NCBI GenBank assembly: GCA_017629215.1
Contig: JAGBXP010000051.1
Span: 1 to 64,000, forward strand
DNA: 64,000 bases
Source of the DNA: a bacterium
GTDB taxonomy: Bacteria; Cyanobacteriota; Vampirovibrionia; Gastranaerophilales; Gastranaerophilaceae
Reading direction: 5' to 3'
Below the pieces are notes generated by a model that saw nothing but the letters and a program-made list of their open reading frames with translations, was not told the DNA's origin and made no database searches. Positions 1 to 7,466 of the stretch are shown here, piece after piece. The position numbers and the translations under genes are program-made. Every line of letters starts with the position of its first letter. Within the stretch, counting starts at the first letter, position 1.

Positions 1-19
1 CTTCTATTTCAAATAAAAA

Positions 20-44
20 TGTACACACCAACAAGGTGTGCACA
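20..44 (-). terminator. Terminator hairpin downstream of tRNA-Asn
   Basis: An imperfect 10-bp inverted repeat (positions 20-29 against 35-44, one mismatch, five-base loop) lies just past the tRNA-Asn 3' end. On the minus strand it is followed by a T-rich tract (TTTTTATTT). This is the form of an intrinsic terminator for the leftward tRNA transcript. Confidence 0.6.
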
Positions 45-52
45 AAATGTGT

Positions 53-127
53 TGGCTCCCCGGGTCCGGTTCGAACGGACGGCCTACCGGTTAACAGCCG
101 GTTGCTCCACCGCTGAGCTACTGAGGA
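53..127 (-). tRNA. tRNA-Asn (anticodon GTT), CCA encoded
   Basis: On the minus strand the sequence folds as a tRNA. The acceptor strand TCCTCAG pairs with CCGGGGA apart from one A-C mismatch. The D-arm is GCTC/GAGC, the anticodon loop carries GTT, and the T-arm GTCCG/CGGAC has the TTCGAAC loop. The discriminator base is G, as in other asparagine tRNAs, and CCA is encoded. A truncated MnmC-like gene ends about 65 bases upstream. Confidence 0.93.
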
Positions 128-192
128 ATATTGGTGTTTCATTAAACACAAGAGTATGATATCACTTATAAAAAGTAATGTCAACAACTTTT

Positions 193-504
193 TTAATATT
201 TTTTAAAATTTTTTATTATTTTTTTTATAATTTTATTTAAAAATTTTTCATTTTTTAAATAATTTTCATTTTTATTTATAACATAGCTCATCAAAGTTTT
301 TGTATTATATCCTATGCCATAGCATAAATCTAATACGTTAATTTCTTCTTTAGTATTAATAAGCTTATCAATACCTGATGGCAATATAAACTTTTCCCAG
401 GCTTCACTTACAGCTCCGAATTTAGAATGATAAACGTCATTATCAGCGTATGAATAAAGCCCAATTGAGCCATCTTGAGTATAATAAAATTCATAATCCC
501 TCAT
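193..504 (-). pseudogene. N-terminal remnant of an MnmC-like tRNA methyltransferase
   Basis: The first ~70 residues look like the start of the SAM-dependent MnmC-type (DUF752) methyltransferase that finishes the mnm5s2U34 modification. It begins with a DGSIGLYS segment, then an NDVYHSKFGAVSEAW-type stretch, and then the SAM-binding motif VLDLCYGIGYNT. Family members run to about 240 residues or more. This frame ends at 103 residues after a low-complexity Lys/Asn/Ile tail. The catalytic D/N-P-region and the rest of the Rossmann fold are missing, and only ~65 bases separate the stop from tRNA-Asn. I infer a gene truncated by a deletion or rearrangement next to the tRNA. The ATG has only a weak upstream G-run, so expression is uncertain. 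Confidence 0.6.
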
Positions 505-730
505 AACCCCTATTATATCAAGCTTATAGCTAATTGTAAAGAAGCTTTTAGGTTATTAATAACATAAATTCATCAAGACAATCTCAAAATTTCTATTATT
601 TTTCATGGTTATATAGGGGTATTTTTTGTATTTACAGAGTTATTATTATATAAACATAACTAAACATTACTTTTAATGATTTAGCAACTAAATCAAAATA
701 AACTCATTTAGCTTGAAGCAAATGGAGGAA

Positions 731-756
731 GCTCTACCTGCTGAGTAGCTCAGCAG
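731..756. repeat. Palindromic fragment of the tRNA-Lys 5' half
   Basis: GCTCTACCTGCTGAG here is identical to part of the D-arm region of the tRNA-Lys gene lying ~100 bases further on. It is followed by the inverse of itself, giving an 8-bp perfect hairpin (CTGCTGAG / CTCAGCAG) with a TAG loop. It is not a full tRNA: there is no acceptor, anticodon or T-arm. Nothing else recognisable lies between the MnmC remnant and tRNA-Lys (505-783). Confidence 0.6.
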
Positions 757-783
757 AATTAGCTATTATAAAAACAAAAAATA

Positions 784-856
784 TGCGCTTGGCGCGATTC
801 GAACGCGCGACCTATCCCTTAAAAGGGGAGTGCTCTACCTGCTGAGCTACAAGCGC
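784..856 (-). tRNA. tRNA-Lys (anticodon TTT)
   Basis: The minus strand gives acceptor GCGCTTG pairing with CAAGCGC, D-arm GCTC/GAGC, anticodon loop CTTTTAA (TTT), variable AGGTC and T-arm GCGCG/CGCGC with TTCGAAT. The discriminator is A. CCA is not encoded, unlike the tRNA-Asn and tRNA-Leu of this window, so it must be added after transcription. Confidence 0.93.
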
Positions 857-973
857 AAATTTATTAAAAATTTACAAAAACTATTTATTTTTCAATTACC
901 TTACTTGGCTAGGGTGTCTTTCGATCACAAGATTAATAATATCAAGAACAAAATTTAGTGTCAAGCTTTTTAT

Positions 974-1858
974 TTATACCTGAAAATTATTGGTTATTGT
1001 ATAAATATATTCCAATATTTGGCAAAAATATCCAAGATTTGTATCACCATTTAATATAATATCTGCTTCATCTCTAGCAGGCTTAACATATTTTTCTCCT
1101 GCTCCTAAAATATATTCCCAATGCTTCTTAGCTTCATCTAGTGCTTGATTTCTTTCAGTATAAGCTCTTTTTAAGAACCTATCTCTACGAATATTAATAT
1201 CAGTTTCCACATAAACTTTTATATCAAATATATCCTTCACCTCATCATACATCGATGCCATACCTTCTACTACTATTATTTTATTTGATGGTACAAATTT
1301 TGCTTTTGGTATTGATATTCCCGTACCGTTTATTAGATACTCTGGAGAATAAATATCTTTACCCTCAGATATATTTTTCAAATCTTCTTTTAATACATCT
1401 AACTGAAAGCTCTTAGGCGAATCTACGTCATACCCATTATCTCTAAGTGCATCAAAAGAGCCATATTTATTTATTAGCTCTGATATATCATTAAAATAAT
1501 TATCTGTAGTTAATATAGTAACAGGCATTGAAAAATGAGAAATTACATCAGATATAGAACGACAAATTGTAGACTTACCTGATGCAGATTCTCCAGTTAT
1601 ACCAATCATAATCTTTTTATTAGGATTAGTTATTAATCTTTTGGAAAATTTCTGAATGAAATCATAACGTACTTCAACAAAAACTGGTTGTGGTGCTTTG
1701 TTATCAAAAGCAAGTACTTGTTTGAATTTGGACTGTAAATAAAATGCAAGAAGTTCTCTACCTGTTTTTTGTGAAAAATCTGGTTTATAAATCTTATCTG
1801 TTGAACTAATCTCTTTTTTTATTAAATTGGATAAACCATCATTATTATCTTCTATCAT
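974..1858 (-). CDS. Uridine kinase / phosphoribulokinase-family protein
   Basis: This is a P-loop kinase of the uridine kinase/PRK family, which phosphorylates uridine or related small molecules with ATP or GTP. The Walker A motif GESASGKS is at residues 89-96, TTDNYF at 117-122 holds the expected acidic residue, and a VVEGM strand lies at 196-200. At 294 residues it is longer than typical Udk (~210) because of an ~80-residue N-terminal extension of unknown role. A paralogue of the same build sits at 9331-10197. It is the last gene of a leftward group after the TPR gene, with a 59-base gap. The fold assignment is safe; the substrate is not, and two copies suggest that at least one is not housekeeping Udk. 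Confidence 0.8.
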   Translation of the reverse strand: MIEDNNDGLSNLIKKEISSTDKIYKPDFSQKTGRELLAFYLQSKFKQVLAFDNKAPQPVFVEVRYDFIQKFSKRLITNPNKKIMIGITGESASGKSTICRSISDVISHFSMPVTILTTDNYFNDISELINKYGSFDALRDNGYDVDSPKSFQLDVLKEDLKNISEGKDIYSPEYLINGTGISIPKAKFVPSNKIIVVEGMASMYDEVKDIFDIKVYVETDINIRRDRFLKRAYTERNQALDEAKKHWEYILGAGEKYVKPARDEADIILNGDTNLGYFCQILEYIYTITNNFQV

Positions 1859-1917
1859 ACTTGCTATCTTTCATTATAATTCATATTACACCAGAAATTT
1901 AAAACACAATATTAATA

Positions 1918-3510
1918 TTATGATTCAAATAACTCACTAATCTTATCTGCAATATCTTTTGGATCAATTTCTTGCGTTACCTTATTTATATCTTGAGCCA
2001 TTTGATAAAGTTTTGCAGCTTCAATTTTATCACCTACTATAGAGATAGCACGTGCTAAGTTAAAATGTGCCAATGCATAACTAGGATTAACTTCGACGGC
2101 TTTTCTAAATAATTCAATTGCTTTATTAATTCTACCAAGGTCATCTAAATAAATTACACCTAAGTTATTATAAGCTATATCATACTTATCATTATATTTA
2201 ATTGCTAATTCATAAGATTTTATAGCTTCTTCTGTATCAGCTTTGCCCCAATACAAAAACCCTAAATTACAATGTATCTTAGGATTATGAGGCTCTAATT
2301 CTAATGCCTGACGATAAACTACAAGAGCATTACTATAATCCTCTTTATCATAAAAAGCACTACCTAAATTTACATAAATATCAATATCCTCTGGAGTCAA
2401 AACATAGGCTGTTTGATAAGCTGAAATAGCTGCATCAATATCAGATTTATTTTCTTGGTATACAAAACCCATTGTCTGAGCTATAACACTTGTCCAAGAA
2501 CGATTAGGATTTAATGTTATTGCAGTTTGATAATTTGCAATCGCTAAATCAAATTCACCTTTTATATAATAGATATTGGCTAAATTTGAATACAAATCAG
2601 GTATATTAGGTGCTAATAAAATTAGTTTATTGTAAATTTCTATCGCTTGATTATAATCACCTTGTTCCTCATAAGCTCTACATAAATGTCTATAAGCTGC
2701 GATATTAAAAGAATCCAACCATATCGCCATTTTATATTCCGTTATAGCATCTTCAAAATATCCAGTAGAAAGATATATATCCCCAAGTACGCAATATAGA
2801 GGCGCAAAACCTGGAGTATTTTCTACAGCTTGTTTATACAAATTTATAGCTTTTGAATAATCTTTTATTTGTATTGCATAAAATCCTTTTAAGAATAAAG
2901 GCAAAAAGCATAGATAAGAAATTGATTGAAAAATATTTTTTATTGCAGTCTTATCAAAAGGAATTAAAATTATTGAAATTAAATTTTCCCATCGAGCTTT
3001 AAATTTTGTCTTTAAGGATTTAAAAGATGAAGCATTGTATAGCTTATAAAGTAAATGGTGCGCACTTGATGAGCGAAGTTTTGAACATTGAATTGCAGCT
3101 ATAGCTGCATCAATTGCATCAGTAAAATGAGCTTTTTTTACAAATGCTTCAGCAATCATATAATACGCTTCATAATAGTCGTGTTTCTTTTCTAATGCTG
3201 TTGTCAAATAATTAATAGATTTATCTAAATCACCTTTATGATAAAAAGCAACTCCCAATTTATAGTATATAGAATGAGAATCAATAAGCGATTCCATCGC
3301 CAATTGATATTCAGTAATTGCTTCATCAATATATTGACCAGCACAAAATATATCAAGATGTTTTGATAGGTATAAATCACCTAAACGAACATGCAATTTA
3401 GGATTTGATGGATCTTTCTGCAAATCTAACTTACATCGTTCAATCTCATCATACTTTTTATTTCTATTAATAGAATTTTTACCTGTTTGTTCTTCAATTA
3501 GCGTTTTCAT
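1918..3510 (-). CDS. Tetratricopeptide-repeat protein
   Basis: The 530-residue protein is built almost entirely of 34-residue TPR units. Typical repeats with A-x-x-x-Y-x-x-A-[IL] spacing start near residue 35, and a continuous superhelix runs from ~215 to ~510, carrying N-P and L-x-P-N turn signatures. A hydrophobic stretch around residues 178-210 interrupts the repeats and may be a membrane or packing segment. No signal peptide or enzymatic motif is visible. TPR arrays bind other proteins; the partner is unknown. It follows the PilZ-like gene with an 8-base gap, so the two are probably co-transcribed and may act together. Confidence 0.85.
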   Translation of the reverse strand: MKTLIEEQTGKNSINRNKKYDEIERCKLDLQKDPSNPKLHVRLGDLYLSKHLDIFCAGQYIDEAITEYQLAMESLIDSHSIYYKLGVAFYHKGDLDKSINYLTTALEKKHDYYEAYYMIAEAFVKKAHFTDAIDAAIAAIQCSKLRSSSAHHLLYKLYNASSFKSLKTKFKARWENLISIILIPFDKTAIKNIFQSISYLCFLPLFLKGFYAIQIKDYSKAINLYKQAVENTPGFAPLYCVLGDIYLSTGYFEDAITEYKMAIWLDSFNIAAYRHLCRAYEEQGDYNQAIEIYNKLILLAPNIPDLYSNLANIYYIKGEFDLAIANYQTAITLNPNRSWTSVIAQTMGFVYQENKSDIDAAISAYQTAYVLTPEDIDIYVNLGSAFYDKEDYSNALVVYRQALELEPHNPKIHCNLGFLYWGKADTEEAIKSYELAIKYNDKYDIAYNNLGVIYLDDLGRINKAIELFRKAVEVNPSYALAHFNLARAISIVGDKIEAAKLYQMAQDINKVTQEIDPKDIADKISELFES

Positions 3511-3518
3511 ATTTAATC

Positions 3519-4130
3519 CTAATCTATATCTTTAGAGTATATATACATATAATACAACAAATCTTGCCTACATTGTTCTGTCATTGTTATATATTTAGCC
3601 GTGTATTCATTATTATATATCGGATCTATATCTGATATCACAGCTTTGAAATCAATTATACCATAATTTTTTGGTAATATAATTGTACCATTAAATTCTT
3701 CATCTAACACAAATTTTGTATCAGATGTAAACTTAATATATTCGGTTGAAATTTCAAAAGTCTTAAATTTAAACTCATTATCATCCTTTACAATTTCAAC
3801 AGTCTCTATTGCTTTAATATTTACATCATCATTATTAGAATTTAAACGTAATGAATTATAATCTAATTCAATACTAAAGCAATCTTCTAGTGGGGAAGTT
3901 ATAATAATACTATTAAAATCAACCGTTCCTAATTTTGTAAAAGCTTTCGCAGTTATACTCATGCCAACTTGTAAATAATTAACATAACGCATAAAATACT
4001 GAGGCAATTGTAGCTCAATTCTATCTTCATAAAGTTTTTCAAGAGAACAAGTCATCTCTACTAGATTGGTATCCTTTTGAAAAAATAATGTTATTTTCTG
4101 CCCTTCTGTAAACAAATCCATGATATACAT
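3519..4130 (-). CDS. Degenerate YcgR/PilZ-like protein
   Basis: The 203-residue protein has a two-part beta-rich layout. The N-terminal half resembles YcgR-N flagellar-brake domains (L-F-x-E-G-Q-K-I-T-L, followed by alternating strands). The C-terminal half resembles a PilZ barrel ending in a C-R-Q-D-L-L-Y-Y-M helix. PilZ proteins bind cyclic di-GMP through RxxxR and [DN]xSxxG. Here the first motif is absent and the second appears only as E-I-S-T-E-Y, so nucleotide binding is doubtful. It heads the leftward group with the TPR protein. No clear ribosome site precedes either candidate start (first Met or Met4). The identification is by pattern only. Confidence 0.5.
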   Translation of the reverse strand: MYIMDLFTEGQKITLFFQKDTNLVEMTCSLEKLYEDRIELQLPQYFMRYVNYLQVGMSITAKAFTKLGTVDFNSIIITSPLEDCFSIELDYNSLRLNSNNDDVNIKAIETVEIVKDDNEFKFKTFEISTEYIKFTSDTKFVLDEEFNGTIILPKNYGIIDFKAVISDIDPIYNNEYTAKYITMTEQCRQDLLYYMYIYSKDID

Positions 4131-4314
4131 TATAAATAAATTTTAATAAAAAAACAATAATTTTAAAAACATCTAATTTAAAGCGAAATTTTTAAATTTA
4201 CTTGTTCTACAGAACTTAAATTCGTATAATGCAATTCAATAAAAATTTTAATAGATTTTTAAAGTTGCTTCTTTTATAATAAACATATTAACGCTAGTTT
4301 TAAAGGAGCAAAGA

Positions 4315-5535
4315 ATGATATTAACAGCAATTATTTCATTTATATTAGGCACGTTGATTTCAACTGCAATATTAGTGGTTATTTTTACAAATAAAAGTTC
4401 TAAGCTTAATGAATCTTATTTACAACTTAAAGCAAAACTAGAAGCAAATAACAATTTACAAGAAATCATAAAACGTGATTTTGTAGAAATTGCAACTGAG
4501 ACTATAAAAAAAGAACAAGAAGATTTAAGAAAACAAAACAGAGAAGCTTTAGAAGAAAAAATATCTCCTTTAACCAAAGAATTAACTGTATTTAAGGAAA
4601 AAGTTGAACATTTTAATTTAAAAGGAGTTGAAAATACAACAAAGATTGTAGAGCAAATATCTAATTTAGAAAAAAATAATAAAATAATTGAACAAGAAGC
4701 TCGAAATCTAGTTGAGGCTTTAACTAAAAATCAAAACATAAAAGGTTCGTATGGAGAAGATTTATTAGATACAGTTCTTCAATCGTGTGGCATGCAAGAA
4801 GGGACTCATTATTCAAAACAATTAGTAGCTAAAGCTACAAGTCTGAAAGATAACGAAATACACACTATACGTCCAGACGTTGTGGTTTACCTACCTAATA
4901 ACAGGCACCTAATAATAGATTCTAAGGTTACATTAACAAGCTATTTAGAATATATAGAAGATAATTCAAAATTAAATGATTTTAAAAATGAAGTAAAAAA
5001 ACGTATAGCCGATTTGGCAAATAAAAATTATCAGTCTGCTAACGATTTATTTCAGCCTGATTTTATTATTATGTACATGCCAATAGAAACCTCCGTTAAT
5101 CTGATATATGAGGACCTAGATTTGATTACACAAGCTTATAAAGCTAATATTATAATTGTAGGAACTTCATCATTACTGACAACTATTCGTTTGGTAAATC
5201 AATTACTTGCACAGCAAAAGCAAGTAGAATCAGTACAACAAATAGTCGAAGCTGGTTCAAATTTATACAATACTTTTGTTCAGTTTTGTGAAGATTTAAT
5301 TGATATACAGAAGAAAATGAACGAAATTTCTAGTAAATTTACAACAACTATTAATCGTTTTAAACGTAATAGCAAGAATAAACCAAGTTTATTCTCTCAA
5401 GTAAATGCACTTAAAGAATTTGGTATATCATCAACAAAAGAAATTCCTCAAAGCTTATTAGAGGATACCCAAGACGATTTAATTTTATTAGACGAAAAGT
5501 CCCAAGATTTAGATGGAGTTTTTACCAATGACTAA
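4315..5535 (+). CDS. rmuC: DNA recombination protein RmuC homologue
   Basis: RmuC-family proteins limit inversions between short inverted repeats and carry a nuclease-like core. Here an N-terminal membrane anchor (residues ~3-25) is followed by a long coiled coil (~28-135) and the RmuC domain (~140-345). Visible are G-S-Y-G-E-D-L (144-150), R-P-D-V-V-V (186-191), I-D-S-K-V (201-205), and the conserved P-D-F-I-I-M-Y-M-P and A-N-I-I-I-V-G-T-S-S-L strands. The length of 406 residues is normal. A GGAG ribosome site lies just upstream of the ATG. The response regulator gene begins inside its 3' end, suggesting translational coupling. Confidence 0.93.
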   Translation: MILTAIISFILGTLISTAILVVIFTNKSSKLNESYLQLKAKLEANNNLQEIIKRDFVEIATETIKKEQEDLRKQNREALEEKISPLTKELTVFKEKVEHFNLKGVENTTKIVEQISNLEKNNKIIEQEARNLVEALTKNQNIKGSYGEDLLDTVLQSCGMQEGTHYSKQLVAKATSLKDNEIHTIRPDVVVYLPNNRHLIIDSKVTLTSYLEYIEDNSKLNDFKNEVKKRIADLANKNYQSANDLFQPDFIIMYMPIETSVNLIYEDLDLITQAYKANIIIVGTSSLLTTIRLVNQLLAQQKQVESVQQIVEAGSNLYNTFVQFCEDLIDIQKKMNEISSKFTTTINRFKRNSKNKPSLFSQVNALKEFGISSTKEIPQSLLEDTQDDLILLDEKSQDLDGVFTND

Positions 5536-6223
5536 AATTCTAGTAATTGATGATGATTACGCAATAAATGAGCTAATTAAAATAAATTTAGAAATTCAAG
5601 GTTACACTGTAATACAGGCACATAATGGCACAGAAGGATTTGCTCTTGCCAAACAAGAAGCTCCGGCTTTAATTATTCTTGATATTATGATGCCAGAAGT
5701 TGATGGATATACTGTTGCGCAAAGAATAAGACAAACGGAAATTATTACTGATATACCAATAATTATGCTTACAGCTTTATCTGAATTAAATAATAAAGTT
5801 AATGGATTTAATATTGGCGTTGATGATTATTTAACAAAGCCTTTTGAAATAGATGAATTAATAGTGAGAATACGAGCATTATTAAAACGTACAAAACAAA
5901 TCCCAAAAACCTCTGCAGTAAGGGATTTATTAACCTATAAAGAGATTACATTATTACCAGAAACATATAGTGTACAAATTAATGATAAAATTCAAAAATT
6001 AACACCTATTGAGTTTGATATATTTAATTTATTATTCCAAAATCATGGGAATATGGTATCTGCACAAAAGCTTCTTAAAGAAGTTTGGGGGTATGAACCT
6101 GATGATAGTGTTGAGACCATAAGAGTACATATAAGACATTTACGTTCAAAAATTGATAAAATTGCACAAGGTAAAAAATATATTGAAACTATATATGGTG
6201 GTGGCTATAAGCTTAATTTGTAA
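5528..6223 (+). CDS. OmpR/PhoB-family response regulator
   Basis: This is a two-component transcription factor. Residues 1-120 are the receiver domain, with acidic pocket D8-D10, phospho-acceptor D52, T82 and K104 in the Y-L-T-K-P-F motif. Residues ~130-231 are the winged-helix DNA-binding domain, ending in T-I-Y-G-G-G-Y-K-L. I take the ATG at 5528 rather than the one at 5513. It has a GGAG site at 5515-5518 with nine-base spacing, and the protein then starts M-T-K-I-L-V-I-D-D-D as in the family. The first 8 bases overlap rmuC. No partner histidine kinase is in the window. Confidence 0.95.
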   Translation: MTKILVIDDDYAINELIKINLEIQGYTVIQAHNGTEGFALAKQEAPALIILDIMMPEVDGYTVAQRIRQTEIITDIPIIMLTALSELNNKVNGFNIGVDDYLTKPFEIDELIVRIRALLKRTKQIPKTSAVRDLLTYKEITLLPETYSVQINDKIQKLTPIEFDIFNLLFQNHGNMVSAQKLLKEVWGYEPDDSVETIRVHIRHLRSKIDKIAQGKKYIETIYGGGYKLNL

Positions 6224-6283
6224 AGATTTGTAACAAATTATTTAAAATTCCTAAAGTTCTTGAAAAAAATGCCGATATATATA

Positions 6284-6307
6284 ATAAGACTCAAATAAGA
6301 GTCTTAT
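6284..6307 (+). promoter_or_regulatory. Hairpin in the leader of the 6332 gene
   Basis: A perfect 9-bp inverted repeat (ATAAGACTC / GAGTCTTAT) with a six-base loop lies between the response regulator and the next gene. No T-run follows it on the plus strand, so it is not a standard terminator. It sits directly ahead of two GGA(A) ribosome-site-like stretches and could be an RNA-stabilising or leader structure. Confidence 0.4.
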
Positions 6308-6331
6308 AAAGGAACAATAAAGGAAAGTAAT

Positions 6332-7207
6332 ATGGGATTAGCTATTGGTCAAATATCTCTATTAATGTTAACTCAGCGAAAGAGTTCTTGCGAGTATGAT
6401 ATTACTATGGCATCAACACGCAAGATGGCTTTAGCTCGTGAAATGTCTCAGCTTTCAAGTGAATATTATAGCAAACTTCAATCTAAACAAATTAGTTATT
6501 ACGACAACGGAAAATATAATAAAGTAAATTATGGTTATTTAATGGGATATGGAAGTAATTATTGGCCAATGTTAGATGGAACAAAACCTTTAAAAGATAA
6601 TAATTCAATGATTTTAACTGATTATAATGGAAGAGTTGTTCTTTCTAATGATTATGCAAATGCTATCATAAGCGTTTTAGGGAACTCTGCCATGAATAAT
6701 GATGGACGAGGTGGTACTTTTTCAATGAATGAAATCCCTGCGATATTAGCTACACTTTGTCCAATTGGTAATGGAGAAGAAAGAGTTACAGCAGAGGACT
6801 TTGAGGCTATTATAAATGGCAATTACCTAAGTAGTTCTTATGATGTAAATAATAGAAACACTTTAACAGGCAATAATACTGGTGAAACAGGAACAAACGA
6901 TAATAGTCATAAATACTCAGAACAAATTTTAAAAGTTGTAGATTTTTATCTACCGATTTTTCTTGCAGCTGCCTCAAATGGATGGACTACTGAATATAAT
7001 CAACAAATGGCAACTAATGATGATTATGTTTCTGATGCTATTAGTAGTGGAACTCTTCAATTAACAAATGTTAATGATATCGGTAATTATGAAGAAGGTT
7101 CACTAAACTATTTCATTACAGCAGGATTCGTTGAAGCAAACACTTCTTCTGATTTAAGAGAAGAGGTAACTGCTTGGTATAATGCTGAAAAAGAATTAAT
7201 AAATTAA
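6332..7207 (+). CDS. Unknown protein with EF-hand-like loop; frame continues past its TAA
   Basis: I do not recognise this family. The 291 residues start with a helical, mildly hydrophobic segment (residues 1-50), then a Tyr/Asn-rich region with the N-Y-x-Y-L-M-G-Y-G signature. A calcium-loop-like N-N-D-G-R-G-G-T-F-S-M-N-E lies at 122-134, followed by a low-complexity Asn/Thr/Gly linker (~173-192) and a C-terminal helical part. The end, T-A-W-Y-N-A-E-K, matches the T-A-W-E-T-A of the protein at 46804-47232. The same reading frame stays open for 43 codons after the stop, so this is probably a full-length gene shortened by a nonsense change. It has a good AAAGGA ribosome site and no signal peptide. 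Confidence 0.65.
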   Translation: MGLAIGQISLLMLTQRKSSCEYDITMASTRKMALAREMSQLSSEYYSKLQSKQISYYDNGKYNKVNYGYLMGYGSNYWPMLDGTKPLKDNNSMILTDYNGRVVLSNDYANAIISVLGNSAMNNDGRGGTFSMNEIPAILATLCPIGNGEERVTAEDFEAIINGNYLSSSYDVNNRNTLTGNNTGETGTNDNSHKYSEQILKVVDFYLPIFLAAASNGWTTEYNQQMATNDDYVSDAISSGTLQLTNVNDIGNYEEGSLNYFITAGFVEANTSSDLREEVTAWYNAEKELIN

Positions 7208-7339
7208 AAAGAAACAGAATATGATTTACTAATAGAGGAACTTTCAATGGAGCTTGAAACAATAAAATCAAGAATTAAATCTATTGAATCATTTACTCAA
7301 GATGCTATTAGCTCAGTGTTTGACTGGGGTAAAGGTTAA
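7208..7339 (+). pseudogene. In-frame C-terminal tail beyond the TAA of the 6332 gene
   Basis: Directly after the TAA at 7205-7207 the same frame runs 43 codons to a second TAA. It encodes a charged helix (K-E-T-E-Y-D-L-L-I-E-E-L, later S-S-V-F-D-W-G-K-G). The tail of the 46804-47232 protein has the same layout: after T-A-W it runs to S-T-E-L-E-E-I and ends in D-D-F-N-F-G. The T-E-[YL] positions line up across the stop without a gap. I read this as the displaced end of one coiled-coil protein. Readthrough is possible but not shown. Confidence 0.5.
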
Positions 7340-7406
7340 AATTTAAACTACTAATATCTAATAGAGCAGAGCTTTATTTATATAAAATTTCCTTTTTCCT
7401 TTATTC

Positions 7407-7440
7407 AAAAGGCTTACTTCTTTTTGAAGCAAGCCCTTTT
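7407..7440. terminator. Shared terminator hairpin
   Basis: GGCTTACTTC (7411-7420) pairs with GAAGCAAGCC (7426-7435) with one mismatch around a TTTTT loop. It is flanked by AAAA and TTTT, and on the plus strand a T-rich tract follows. It lies between the rightward 6332 gene and the leftward aspS, so it can serve both. Confidence 0.7.
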
Positions 7441-7466
7441 TATTTTATTATTAACAATTTTTTGTT

